A stretch of 64,000 bases of DNA from Smittia aterrima (Eukaryota; Arthropoda; Insecta; Diptera; Chironomidae): contig CP093829.1 in NCBI GenBank assembly GCA_033063855.1, positions 5,652,243 through 5,716,242 of the forward strand, given 5' to 3'. Positions 1-12,214 of this stretch are shown here, piece by piece (the stretch's first letter is position 1; every line of letters starts with the position of its first letter). The translations under genes were made by a program, and so were the position numbers. Under the pieces are notes generated by a model that saw only the letters and a program-made list of their open reading frames with translations, searched no databases and had not been told where the DNA came from.

Positions 1-2184
1 CATTTGATGTGATGAAGCTTCATTCTCTTTCTTAGAAGAAATGATTGCCTCATTTGTTTTCATATTCGAACTCTATTCACCCATATGGAAATTCCAATTT
101 AACAATCAAAGAGAGAAACAAGCGAGCCTCGTAGATCGTAAGCTAAATTTATTTTATGAAGATTAATCGGATATGCTACCTTTCCAACAACGGGATTTAT
201 CACTTTTTGTATCAAGTCCTTGAATAATATTCAGCCAGTTACGAAGCTTCAATAGAGCTAATGATGGTGAGTTGCAATAGAGGTCTACGGCAGTAGTAAA
301 TTTCTTGGTGCACATTCAACAAAAGTTTTGCTTTTGAAAACTTCTAAGTCTCACAGCTCGCACTTGCTTTTTTCACAAAATTGTTCAGATCAGCAAGAGA
401 ATTTAAGTTCTCAACTTATTTAGAGCACAAGATTTACTTTCGTTGTTGAGTCGTCGGCTTCACTATTGCAACTGACTTAACGTTATTAGTTTAGTTTTTT
501 GGAAAACAACCATGCACGAGATGATAGAGAGTTGGAGGAGGAGGAGGAGTGTGAGAGATAATGTGTAGACATGGGGAACCATTAGATGACGAAAGGAAAA
601 ATCTTCTCAAATTCCTTGAGGCGTCGAAAATGTTTCTCTCTGTTGAAATTCCCACGCATTTGACAGATTAAAAAAGAAACCTTCAAGCTGAGATTCTTTT
701 TAAAGTTTTATTTTTTTGGATATTTTTCTTACGTGGCAAGTTAATTGCATTTTTCATTTCATTTCTTTGTTTGTGAGTTGTCGTTTGTGTTCTGGGCAGT
801 AATTCGTTTTTTCTCTTCCTTCGTCTCTTCTCAAAACAAAGCTAAACTCATAAAACTTTAAATCTTCTCTAGTCTAACAGGTCTAAAAATGCTGTTTACG
901 AATGAGACCTTAAAAGGCAATGGCCAAAGATTAAAGGACTCGAAATATTTTTGTTTTGTTGTTTACTTGTTGAACATCATAAATCTTAGTTTCGTTCTCG
1001 AAATAAATCAGAAATAAAAATAGAAAACTGGAATGACAGTTTCAACTGCTCTCGCCCACAATATTTCTTTTTATCTCGACTGTACTTTATGAGAGAACAT
1101 CGGCGACTCTTCCGTCACCTACTCACAATTTAATAATTTTATTTCTTTTGTCTAATACTCCTCCTAGGTTGCTTTAAAGTTTTTTGCGTGACTTGCAAGC
1201 CGCGACGTGGTTTCATTGAAAGAATAATTTGCACTGAGTGTCGAGTCAGCTGCGAATCAAGTTCTTTCTTTTCTAGCGAGAATTTCTCTTCATGATTTTT
1301 TTTTTGGTTGTAAACAACTGATAATCCGTGATATGATAACAATTTAGTGCAGGGCAGTGCAGAGCAGACGACGACAAACAATTGTTTGTTCTATTTTTGG
1401 AAAAAAATGCGTTTCATATCAACAACAACAAACTGCTTAACGCCCAAAAAAAGTTTCCTTCCTAAATTGTTCTGGATCAAAAGTAATTCTGATAATCCGA
1501 GATTACACAATGATCTTTAAGTCATAAACAAAATTTTTGGAGTTTGGCCTTGCCATTGTTTTTGGTATTTCATTGATCAGTGATAAGAAGTTGAATCTAT
1601 TTTTAGACGGCGTCTCTCAGTCAATTCTCATGGAATTTTATTTCTCTTCGAACAACAAGAGATTAAAATGTTTGAAAATTTATTCAGATCAGTCATTGGA
1701 TTCATTTAAGACTCGTGACGAAGTTCGACTTTGGCCGACATTAAATTGACAAGAGAAACAAACAGAGATAGAGTGAGAGAGTGGGATTAGGTTTTGAAAG
1801 CTTCTTTATTTTAATGCTGCGATTGGATTGGACCGCCAATTGTTCCATTTAATTAAACAGTGATTCTGAGTAGATAAATATCGAAATATCTTTTAAGGCA
1901 ACAGAGGGCTCATAAATGTCTTTGACGGAGTGCGCTTCGTCGTCGTTGAGCATGTCGATTCAAATATCAAAGAACTGACAACTCAACAACCAAAAGACGA
2001 CGACCCTTAACCAAAATTATTAAGTCAAAATAATTAAAATCACTTGAGATACATTGAAATTGGAAACTTCTGATGCAAAGTAAAATGCTAAACTCTTACA
2101 GACCATGCTCTGCCTCGACTAAAATCAATCAATCACTTTACTTAGTTGAACAGAAGTTTCAATCCTTCACTAATCGATCTAAGT
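1..2184. other. Intergenic, no gene seen
   Basis: No reading frame with protein-like composition, splice structure or recognisable motif was found on either strand. The stretch is AT-rich with homopolymer runs. It may hold 3' UTR or downstream sequence of the insulin-like gene on the minus strand. Confidence 0.5.
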
Positions 2185-2906
2185 TTAAGAAGATTTGGTA
2201 TTTGGACAATATTGTCTGAGAACGTGGTAAGTGCATGCTTGTTTACAACAAGCTTGAGTGATTGAGAGGCCATCTTGTCTTTTGTGGAACTGAGACATGT
2301 AAACGTAGTTTGGTAGCCAATCGTCTCCATAGCCTGCTTCGTCACTTTGTGAGCCTTCGTCTTCATACATTGCCAACATCCGGTCGATCGCTTTGTCGAG
2401 TTTATGTCCCTCACCGAAGTTGTAGACTGTTTGAAATATTTGAATGAAAATCTATTTTTTTGAGATTAAAATGTCTGATGATCTTACGTGACTTCTTCGC
2501 TCTGATATCAGAACGACAAACAATCTTCATTGCGTTGCTCAACATAGGACCGCAAAGTCGACGAGGACTTTGTACAAGATCAGAAATTTCAGCTTGAGTA
2601 ATGCACATCATCGTCACGATTGAGTTGATTAGAATGAAGATAACTAAAGCTGACCTCTACAGAAGAGAGAGAAAAATTTATTCGCGAGTTGATCTTGCAC
2701 TTCACGGTCTCACGAAGTTTATCAAAGCTTAGTTCATTCAATCTCAAGCAGAAATGTCTGGGATTTTATCAAATTTCTCGAGTCAATCAACTTTGATTAT
2801 TCCGACGAGCGAGTGAGTGAGTGAGTAAGAGTGCACACACTGAGATTCGTTCCTCCGACTTCAATTTGATTAAATTAGACTTCAACTTGTAGCTTCGACT
2901 CACCAT
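2185..2906 (-). CDS. Insulin-like peptide precursor
   Basis: Exons on the minus strand are 2906-2904 (only the ATG), 2656-2488 and 2426-2185, giving 137 aa. A hydrophobic signal peptide covers residues about 2-22. The B chain has LCGPMLSNAMKIVC with Cys36 and Cys48 at insulin spacing. A long C-peptide ends in a Lys-Arg site (106-107). The A chain has CCKQACTYHVLRQYC with Cys117, 118, 122 and 131, the CC-x3-C-x8-C pattern. The second intron is phase 1 inside the C-peptide, as in insulin genes generally. Known role of the family: a secreted hormone signalling through the insulin receptor to control growth and metabolism. The weakest part is the first exon: a start codon followed directly by GTGAGT, joined to an acceptor with a strong pyrimidine tract. 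The exact paralogue cannot be assigned. Confidence 0.9.
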
Positions 2907-3642
2907 CTTCGTTGGATTTTATAAAGCACTTTCAGCTATTTTATCACAAGAGATACTTTTTAACTAATTGCTCTTCTTCAGCGAGCAGACAAGAATGAAC
3001 GAAATGTCAACAGAACTCGTCGCTTTTATACAAAAACTTTCTTCCGTTGATCGTCGTGACATCCCTAAAACTAAGGCAAATCTTCCTACGCCGAGAGTCG
3101 TCAGTTGATGAGTCGAAATCATATGCTCGTGATGTGGAAATTTAAAATTTGCATACTACAGATCAAAGATGTTCTGCTGTGACGTTAGCGCTTAACCCGC
3201 TAAGACAGTTATGTGTGCACTTTGAAGGCAACGACTGTCTCGATTGATTGAAAATTATCACATCATCACAATCCAACCGAAAAAATAAACAAGCGAGGGT
3301 GCCTTACAACAACAAAACAACCGACTGGCGGCGGCGTCGGAGTGAAGTCGCTTTGTGAATGAAGCGAATTACGATTCCTTTAAATAAAGAAACAAGACTT
3401 AAGCGGTCGAATAACTTCCTGACCTATCCAACAAAAACTGTAAGCGAGAGAATTGAAAAAGTTTTCTTCATCTTCATCGTTTTTTATTATTAAGAAGTTC
3501 CATCACCTTCAAGTTATCATTGTTAAAACTAATTAAATTCTTATGGCTTCGTCTTAAAAATGAAATACTGCTCGTTGTTTGCGTCTTATGAATCTAAAAG
3601 GAAATTTCTGTCGCATTAAGCGAGAGATTTAAGGCAACGACT
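2907..3642. other. Intergenic, no gene seen
   Basis: This lies upstream of the insulin-like gene and downstream of the next minus-strand gene. A short GAGT-type repeat lies just outside it, near 2810-2825 in the insulin-like gene's first intron. A TATAAAAT word at 2923-2916 (-) sits only about 10 bp before the proposed ATG, so it may not be the working promoter element. Confidence 0.4.
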
Positions 3643-5876
3643 TTACTTTTCTTTCTCCGTCTTGTCTTTCGAATGGATCGTCAGCGGAGGCAAATGAGTT
3701 CTAAAGTTCTTCAATCTCTTGCTCTTATCTGGATGCTTTCGCATTTGAAGCGATGTTGACGAGGAGCCACCTGATCCGATTGAAGTTGTCGAGGAGCCAA
3801 CAGCTTCGAAGCTACGATTCAGAATCAGATCAGATTTTCCATAGTAACGAGGCATGCTGAAGTCAGTCATTGAGTTGCGAATCTCCGCGGTTTGAATCTC
3901 GAGGAGAGACGGTCCCTCCTTCTTGTATTTTTCAACTGTTGGCGTCTCGAGATAATTCTTCGGTAAATGCGCAAATGAAATTGAGGGCACTTCGGGTGTC
4001 ATGCTGAATCGATTCACATCGGATGTCGAAGAAACGTTTGGTCTACTATCGTTCTTCGTTGGAGTGGAAATATAGAAAATGTCATTCTCACTCGCTGGCC
4101 TTTGCGTGAAATATGGAGCGTCCAGGTTTTTGAGATTTTTATTCACCAACTTGCCCGGCCAAATTTGCTCGCTCGATGTCACTGGCTGCAATGTTCGAGG
4201 TCGTAAAACTACTTCTTCGTCCTCTTCAGTTTCCTCGGCAATCGCTGGTGTCTCAATTATCCTCGGGGGAGTTGCCATCACGCGCTTGTTGCCTCTCGAA
4301 GGCTCTTTTAGTGGCGAAACTTTATCTGCGAATGAAAGAGCATTTTTAATTAACTTTCCGTTTCATTTGCTGCAGTTACACAAACGAAGCTTGACCAGAA
4401 ATTTATGCGCAATCGACAAAACACACAACAAGCAGTGAAGCGGCAATAATGAGAAACTCTTACCTCTCGCTCCACTTCGAATTAACTGAACAAGACATTT
4501 AAAGAAGAATTAATTTTTTGTCGACGCTCCCGGATGAAATTTGATTAGCAAATTTGACATGAAATGATTTGATTGTGCAACACAACAAAAAAATAATATT
4601 TCCGCACCTCTTTTTTGATAACGATGCCAATCTGATATTTAAATGAGCGAGTGTCGCTTCCCAAACTGACGTGCAATACAGGACGGGGATGTGCGAGGAG
4701 GACGAGGAATTATTATGGTTGTGCAATATGTTCGATTGATTTTGATGTGTGTGTGTGTGTGTTCAAAGTATTCGATAGTTTTAAAATTTAATTTGTTTTC
4801 AGTTCTCGACTGCAAAAATATTTTCCAATTAGTTGTTTGTTCTGTGCTCATGCCATTTTGTGAATTGGAAATTTAAACTTTTTTTTGGATTCCTCTGTCA
4901 CAGATAAAAAAAAAACAAAATAAAGTTTAGTTCTGCCTCACCTCCTTCATCTAATCGATCGAGTAAAGACTTTGATCCTTCTTCGTTGACGATTTTCGTT
5001 GGTGATCCGAGTTGGAATGTTGCGGGCATTGGAGACGTTGGTTTCTTCAAAGGTTTGTGGTCATGGAATATCTGGGAGTTAGCAAACACTTGAAGAATCT
5101 CTGGCGCAAGATTCACTCCCGAAAATTGAATTTCTCGCTTCACTTCATTCTCATGAACCTTCGAACTAAAACAAAAAGGTATTTCTCAATAATTATAAAA
5201 CTAAACATTGCGTCGTTAAGAAGCAATTCACCTGTTCATTGAGATATTGCGTTGAAGACGAGTCGGTTGCGTCGTAATTGGCATGCCGCCGTTCTCTGTT
5301 AAGTCACCGCTCGTAACGTGGCCGTTCTTTTGGGGATAGTCATCCTCAGCCGGATCATAGTTCGCTGTGTTGGGGAAAAGGAGAAAAGGAAATTAACTCA
5401 GACAAAGTTTACGTGAGTGAAAAAGATTCTTCTCAGACGACTTCTCTCATAGTTAATTGATCTTAACGACTTCTGCATGCTACAAGCATCTCGCTAATGG
5501 AATTGTTTATTTTCCATCGCAATTAACTATTCAACTTTTCAGTTAAGTGGTTTCTCCGAGAACGAAGTAAGAACGAACGTCAATAGCAGAAAATTATTTT
5601 CAAGTAAACTCGCTAAAAAGAGTTCGCTCATCACATGCCAATATCTCGATAAGATAACAAACTTAATCGGCACGAATTAAAGTCACACACTCACCAATAC
5701 TCTCATCGTAGCAGAACTTCTCTTCAATGCAGTCCCAGTACAGATCTTCAAAGCATCTGAAAATAATCCGATAATGCCATAAATACCTTAAACGACCAAT
5801 AAAGTTTGATAATACATTTTGATTTGGCTTCGAAATTGATTCGGATCGATACTTACAGTTGACAACATTTGCACAT
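3643..5876 (-). CDS. Unrecognised disordered protein, Cys-rich start
   Basis: Five exons on the minus strand: 5876-5857, 5756-5695, 5364-5232, 5165-4942 and 4325-3643. All borders are GT-AG, phases agree, and the product is 373 aa. The first 25 residues are Cys-rich (MCKCCQLCFEDLYWDC, then a further Cys pair). The rest is polar, rich in Ser, Pro, Glu and Lys, with an acidic run (EETEEDEE), Ser/Gly-rich stretches and a basic Lys-rich C-terminus. No transmembrane helix or catalytic motif is visible. The clustered N-terminal cysteines could be palmitoylated or metal-binding; this is inference. I do not recognise the family. The ATG at 5876 is the first in frame after an upstream stop, but an additional 5' exon cannot be excluded. 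A possible 22-nt exon with good splice signals lies in the last intron near 4464-4485. Confidence 0.75.
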
Positions 5877-8800
5877 CTTCAGTCTTTCTTTGTTAGCAGC
5901 GTCGAGGCAGCATCAACATGAATTTATTATTATTGACCGAACGACGGCTTTAAATGGCGCGTAAATTTTGATTAAGTCTCAGCCGATGGGCAAGTCATGT
6001 GATTGTCAATTCATCATTTTCTCATCGTCACTGTTTGCTTCTAAGTTTCTGAGTTTCTGTTCTATTCTCTGTTCTACATGCCTCAGACCTTAACCGGTTT
6101 AATCACCAACTAACTATTTAAGTTCACAATGAAAGTTTGAAATATTTGGTTAGCGAGTAATTATCACAAAAAAAGATTCTTTTCAAGATAACTTGCTAAG
6201 TTTTTCCCCGTCCGATTGATTGCACGACTTCAAATGAAATGAAAACCGAAACAGAAAAAAAAGTGTTTATCGCGCTTTTTACACTTGTGTTTCGATGTTT
6301 TCATACGTTGTTAGTGTTTATCGACTCGTCACAGTGAGATCTCCTCATACGAAGTATTTGCTAATGACATTCCGCGATGGATTCGATTTTTGTTTATGTT
6401 TGCTCAACGGCGATCAAAGCACGCATAGTCGCCTCTTCGTTTGTTTATGTTTCGTCGATGATGGGAAGTACTATCAAGGATCAGTTAATAAACAAATGGA
6501 CCGAAACTAAACAAGATTTTAATAACTTTTGTGAAATTTACTGCGAGAGAAAATGATTTCCGCAAAGTGTCGGCTGCTTTAGCTGTTTGAGTGAATTTTA
6601 AAGCGATATCTGCCACGCAAAGCATCAACACGGAGCTGAATTCATTGGATTGATGATAAGATAAGAACGTGGAATACGAGAAGTGCGATAAATAAAAAGC
6701 TCAGTGACTGTAACAATCGACGATCAACAGGTTGCCTTGTCGTCTCTCGTAATTGTGATAAGCTCTCTCGAATTGCCCGCAAAAAATTTTTTTGTTTGAA
6801 CCACAAAGGCTTCAAGCAATTCAAAGCAAAAGGTCAAGAACCCACAATAAGCAGGAGCTGCGATATTCGCGGTCGAGCCCCAAATGGCAATGAACACACA
6901 AGAGAGAGAGAGAGAGAGGAAATTAAATTGACGTTTGAAACTTTATCCGCTCGAAGCGAAGTAAACAAAAAAAAAACATTGAAACGAAAGTGTTACATGA
7001 GAATGTTTAGGGAGGAGTTAGAAATTTTTGGGGTGCTTTGGGTGTTGTTCGACTTTATCAGAGTAACTCGAGAATAAAGCTCATAAAGAGCAAAAAATAC
7101 TTTAAAACATTTCAATCCGGAATTCTCCGGAAGTCAATGCCAATAATTGCCATTAACTCATTAATTTCTCGATGGCATTTCAAATATGAATTTTCAGAAC
7201 GAGCCGATAATTAAATGTTTTTCATTTGCGAGCTTGCAATTTTGTAGAATTGCTCGGAGTTAAACCAATTTCACAGGTGAATGATCTTCGACATTGCCTT
7301 GCACAAAATTACGCAATTTACATGTTTTCATCATTTAAACATTTGTCGTGAGGTCAAAGTGTTCAAATTGTTTGTAAATTCGCTCGCGTCGCGTCACTGA
7401 TAAGTTTTAAATTGCTTTGTGCGTCATTGGAATCATTTCACGCTACTCGACATTACAAAATTCACTTGAAAACGTCAACAACTTTTCATAAACAACGAGC
7501 CCGACCTTTGACGAGATATCACTGTGCTTTGCTCGATTCATTGTTATCCAAAATCTAAATTTTAATATAACTCAAGTCACGACAGCGGCAAAAATTGACT
7601 TCACTAGACATTTGATCTTGAAAATAACAAAACAAACACGTGATGGCTTGTGCGAGATTGGAGAACGCAAAAATTGAAATGTTTTCGTTTGTCTCGAACA
7701 CTTAAACCTCATCGCACTCATCATGAACTTACACAACTTTATAGAAAATCTAATTTAAACTAACTCAGAACCTTGCTCGCGATCGACATGAAATTGCACG
7801 CATAATTCCTTTGGCGGCTATAATGAAACTGAGTTCAAGTGCTCGGCCGTCTACAAAAAACCAGTTTCTGAATATAAAGAAAACTCTTTCGCTTCTCTCT
7901 CTCTCGCGAAATGTTTACACACTTTGAAGAAAACGACAGAGAAAGAGTTGCAGAATGGCCGCAGTTCGTTCTTAACTTTTGTTAGTGATTAAAGCTGAGA
8001 ATTTTAAATGTGCAAGCGAATTGAGTGGAAACGAAACGAAACGAGAAGAATATTTTTTAACGGAAAAGAGAAACTTGAACGAAAAAAGCTTCTGGAAGTG
8101 AACTTGAAGATTCTCGTCAGGTGGTTTCTCCTCGTAAGCTCTTTATTTAGACGACATCATGTCAATATTGAACGTTGACAAAAGGAAAACATAAATAAAG
8201 CTCAGACCAAGAGGGGGCGGTCTTTGAACTGTAAACTGAGACATAATTTATTTTGGCGAACTATTGATTGGACTTTAATTGATTTGCTCTACTTTGTTTC
8301 ATTGATCGGCGACACAAGATAAATTTTCGGTTTCGAATTCTATCGACGAAGCAACGACCTCTAATATTGCCTTCGCCTTCACTTCCTCATTGCCTAGAAA
8401 AAGCAGTTCTCGAGTGCACTTAAACGATTGCTAATAAGTTTTGAATGTCATCGCGGAGCTGGAATCGCAAACAACTTGATTATCGTTAGTCGATGACGTA
8501 ACTTGTGTCGAGAATCGAGAAGGGAGTAAGTGAGATATTCATTCAAACTCTTAACCGTGTAACACTTTGAGATCTCAGATTGTTTCAAGTTTATGGGTCG
8601 TCGAAGACTGTTCAGCGTAGCATGCTTTCCAATTCCGTTGCATTCGCTCTCGACACGATCTCAATCATTTTAAAGCTAGACGGGTGACTGCTTCAAGATT
8701 ATCAACTACAAATAAGAAAGAATGATTTGAGACGAACGAAATGAATCACTCCCAAGAAGTAGAGAAGAAATCGCTCTAGCGATTACTTTAGATTGTTTTC

Positions 8801-9541
8801 TTTTTCTTATTCACGTTTTCGTCTTCTTTCTTCTTTGAGTTTTCTCCACACAATTTCTTCGTTTTTGTTTCCCTTACACATCGCATATCGCCGAGACATT
8901 GAAAAGCTTTGAGGGGAGCCGTTGTTAGTAAACAGAAACACAAAAAGTTCTCTGCCTTCATTTATCGATAAAACTTTGAAGTGGGAACAACGTTCCGAGT
9001 TGCTGCGACTTTTTTTTTTATTTCAAACTTTTTTTTCTGCCTACCAAGTCTTGATTATAAGAAATTTGCTTTGAGCATTCACAAGTCGAGGCTGAATTTT
9101 TCTTTATCAAAAACGGACAAAGTGAGAGTGTGTGTGTGTAGGAGTTTTATTTTTTTATCACTCACCGCAAAGAAAATTCAATACACAAGAAGTTCCATCG
9201 AAAAATTAATCACTATCGCGAATAAAATTATAGCGAAGTGAACGAACGATAACAAGAAATCTAGTTTCAATAAAAAAATAAAAAAATATTAATTCAGTGC
9301 GAAGTGCCCCACCGGAAAAGTGCCGTCTATCCAAAGCAAGCAAAAACAATCGCCAGACGAGGCATTCGCGGCGATTCAACGAAAACAAACAAAAAAAGCG
9401 TCGTCGCGAGCGATAGTTTTGGAATTGGCATTCGGTGAAGCGCACTCCGACTTAAAAGTGACAATAGAAGACAGCTCAGCTGAGAAACGGAATAATCTCA
9501 TTGAGTAGATTGCAGCGAAAGTTAAAGTCAACAGAGCGACG
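5877..9541. other. Long non-coding stretch between divergent genes
   Basis: No convincing coding exon was found on either strand. The stretch contains a short (GA)n run at 6901-6918 and many A/T homopolymers. It should carry promoters and 5' UTRs of the divergent genes on each side. An initiator-like TTCAGTGCG near 9295 could mark the start of the plus-strand gene. Confidence 0.45.
6901..6918. repeat. (GA)n microsatellite
   Basis: A short run of alternating A and G, about nine units. GA tracts in flies can bind GAGA-type factors, but nothing else here shows a regulatory role. Confidence 0.7.
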
Positions 9542-11882
9542 ATGGACATTCTAAGAAATCTATATTTGCACAAATATTCTGTGAGTATTTTAGAAAATTG
9601 TGTCAGACGCTCATCGCTTCTATAATTTCTGCTTTCTTTGTTTGATTAACACTTTTCATTTTCTCTCGCTTCGCTCATTGTTGGCTACTCAACATTTTGC
9701 GAAAGACGAATAAGAAGTCTCTTTCGGGTACATCGTCGTTTGTCCCAGTAAAATACAAAAATAAAATGGAATGATGACATAAAAATTGATCAGAGACGAA
9801 TCTCGAACGTGGCTTGACTTTAACTTTTTAACGAGTCCCGCTGCTTCTCTGCTCCCAAGCCCACATTTCAATTCAAGCGGGAGATAGCTGTAAAAGTCAA
9901 GACCTATCTTAAGAACGAGGAAATGAGGCGAGAACAAGTTTTAACCGTTGCAAAATTGTAATAAAAGAAACTGTTCGCGATCATCTCGGTTCGCTCTCTC
10001 TCGGTGGTTTTGAGATGATGATGAAAAACTCAATTTTCGTTATGTAACTTTTGACTTTCAACTTGAGAATTGAAGCAAAGTTTTCAGCTTTTCCCCGAAA
10101 AAAGCTTCGAGAAAAGAATTCCGAGCGATGTGGAGGTCGTTGCACTGTTGGCGACAATTGCAATTCGTTTGAAGCTTCTTTCGGCAAACACAAGCAGAAA
10201 AATTACTGAAATAAGAGGTGCATTTGACCTAAATTTCATTTTCATGTCGTGACGTCTGCTTAGCGAAAGAAACAAAAAAAAAACTGAGCGTTGAAGAAAG
10301 AGCGACCACAAGGGAAACACAACACGAAAAAGTTTTTTTTTCATTGTAAACCGAACTGAAGTTTTGCAACTTGAGTGACAATTTGAATTGTGAATCTGAT
10401 GCCAAAGTCCACGACGATGTGACGCTGCTTTACAGCGAAATTTTTGTGTCTGTGAAGCATGAAAACTCATTTGAACCAATTAATGTTCATCGCGATTTCA
10501 GTCGCTTCACGCCGAATGCCAACAAACTTTAATTAGATTTAATCTCGCAGCCTCGATCACCCACTAAAAGCCAATGAAACAAAGTTGATTTTTCTTTTGT
10601 GTCTGAGTCTCTTCTAATCTTATCAACAATAAACAGCCATGAGAGTAGTGTCTCTCCCTCTCTAATTGCAACCTGCCAATTAATGAACCTCATACACGAA
10701 CGGAAAACATTTTGATAAGCGTGGTGAGCTTTTTACTGTTCCTTTAGTGAGCAAGGCAGGAAAAGCCGTGAACGAGAGGCGGCCAAATATTTATCGCAAC
10801 TGATAAGCAGACGAACACCCTCCGCTCAATGGAAATCAAATGCGGAATAGACTCTTTAGTTAAGAGTGTCACTTAAAGCCTTTCGTGAGCAATTGTCTTG
10901 AGACAATTGATTTTCTTGAAATGATTGCTTATTTGTATGGAACTTGGGTTCTGTGTCTTCTTGCTCTATTCGTTTATATTCTGGTATTGAGCGTCAGATT
11001 ATTCTTCGGATTGCTCGTCGAGCTATCAAAATTCTTATGCTAATTTCAACATCTGTTTCTGACTTTTCCAGCACAAGATGTTCTACAAAACGAAATCGAC
11101 ATCTCCACGAACAAGCGGATCCGCAACCGTTACAACACAAAACGATGGACTAAGTGAGTTTGCCTCGAATGATTTCGAGAGCTCTCGAGTGGAGGGTCAA
11201 CAAACTTCGATGTTCTACATTTTCTTATTCTTCTTTTCTCTTTTGCTCTGTTGCTTTTAGGATCGCAACAGTTTTATGTTTACTCGATTGATGGTCGAAC
11301 GACTCAAACGCCGAATGGCCATCCCGATCTGCCACCAAAATATGAAGATGTCGTTAAAGATCCAAACTATGTAAGACGAAGCTAATTCTTAGCTTAACTA
11401 TCGAGATGTGATGTGACTTTTAAAACTGCCTTGGCACCTCCTCGCGCGGCGCCTCATTCTTCGGAATCATAAATATTTACTAAGTTAAGCTTCATCAAGT
11501 TAAGACGACAACGTTTTTAAGTAATTCATAAAATTAAGAGCTTTTTAGAATGTTTAAGCTTTTTTCCAGTTTCGAACTTTTTTTTTCTACGATTAAAGCG
11601 AGTAATTATGTTTAAAATAAATCGAAAATAACTGTTCAAAGTCGAAATGTTTTTTTGCTGTTTTTGTGATCTTGAAATCGATTACGCAATGAAAGACGTT
11701 TCACATAAACTTTTCTAGGGCAGATTGGCACTTAAAGGTGCGAACTCTCTCCTCTTTGTAATCTTCTTGGCATTTCAAGAGAATCTTTAAAACATTTTTC
11801 AGAGAAATTAAATTACGAAACCGGTAAAGTCCATCCCGTTATAATCCCATCAGATGTTCAGCCTTTAAAATGGAATTATTGA
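9542..11882 (+). CDS. Small orphan protein with PPxY motif
   Basis: Five exons: 9542-9580, 11072-11153, 11261-11370, 11719-11737 and 11803-11882. Borders are GT-AG and phases agree; the product is 109 aa. There is no signal peptide or membrane segment. A Ser/Thr-rich stretch (residues about 15-40) is followed by QQFYVYSIDGRTTQTPNG, then LPPKYEDVVKDPNY, which holds a PPxY motif of the kind bound by WW domains. The C-terminus is PLKWNY. If the third intron is kept, translation ends four residues later with VRRS, giving a shorter form. The 19-nt fourth exon uses a weaker donor (GTGCGA), but the frame stays open to a clean stop, which supports it. I do not recognise the protein; the WW-partner idea is inference. 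The first exon could be an alternative start, with the ATG at 11078 as another candidate. Confidence 0.7.
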
Positions 11883-12214
11883 ACGACTTTGGGAATTATG
11901 TGCAACAAGTGGGTGGGCTCGTTCATTAATCACGTCTAAGATCCTTCACCTCAGAGCAGGTTTTTCAAGTTTCTCTCTCATATCAAGAAGAAGAAGAATT
12001 AAATTCTAAATTTAGAATTTGTGTGTTTACCTCTCTTGACACGTTTCATATTTTTTTCCATTCTGTCCGATCGGATACTATTTTTCTTTAAGCTTCCGAC
12101 GGAACAACATCGAGCTTTGCAATTATTTTGTGAGAGCGAATTTGAAATTTTGACTCCGTCGTGAACTGAAAATACTTTTAGTCAGTGAATAACAGTGTAC
12201 AGCAAGTGATAAGA

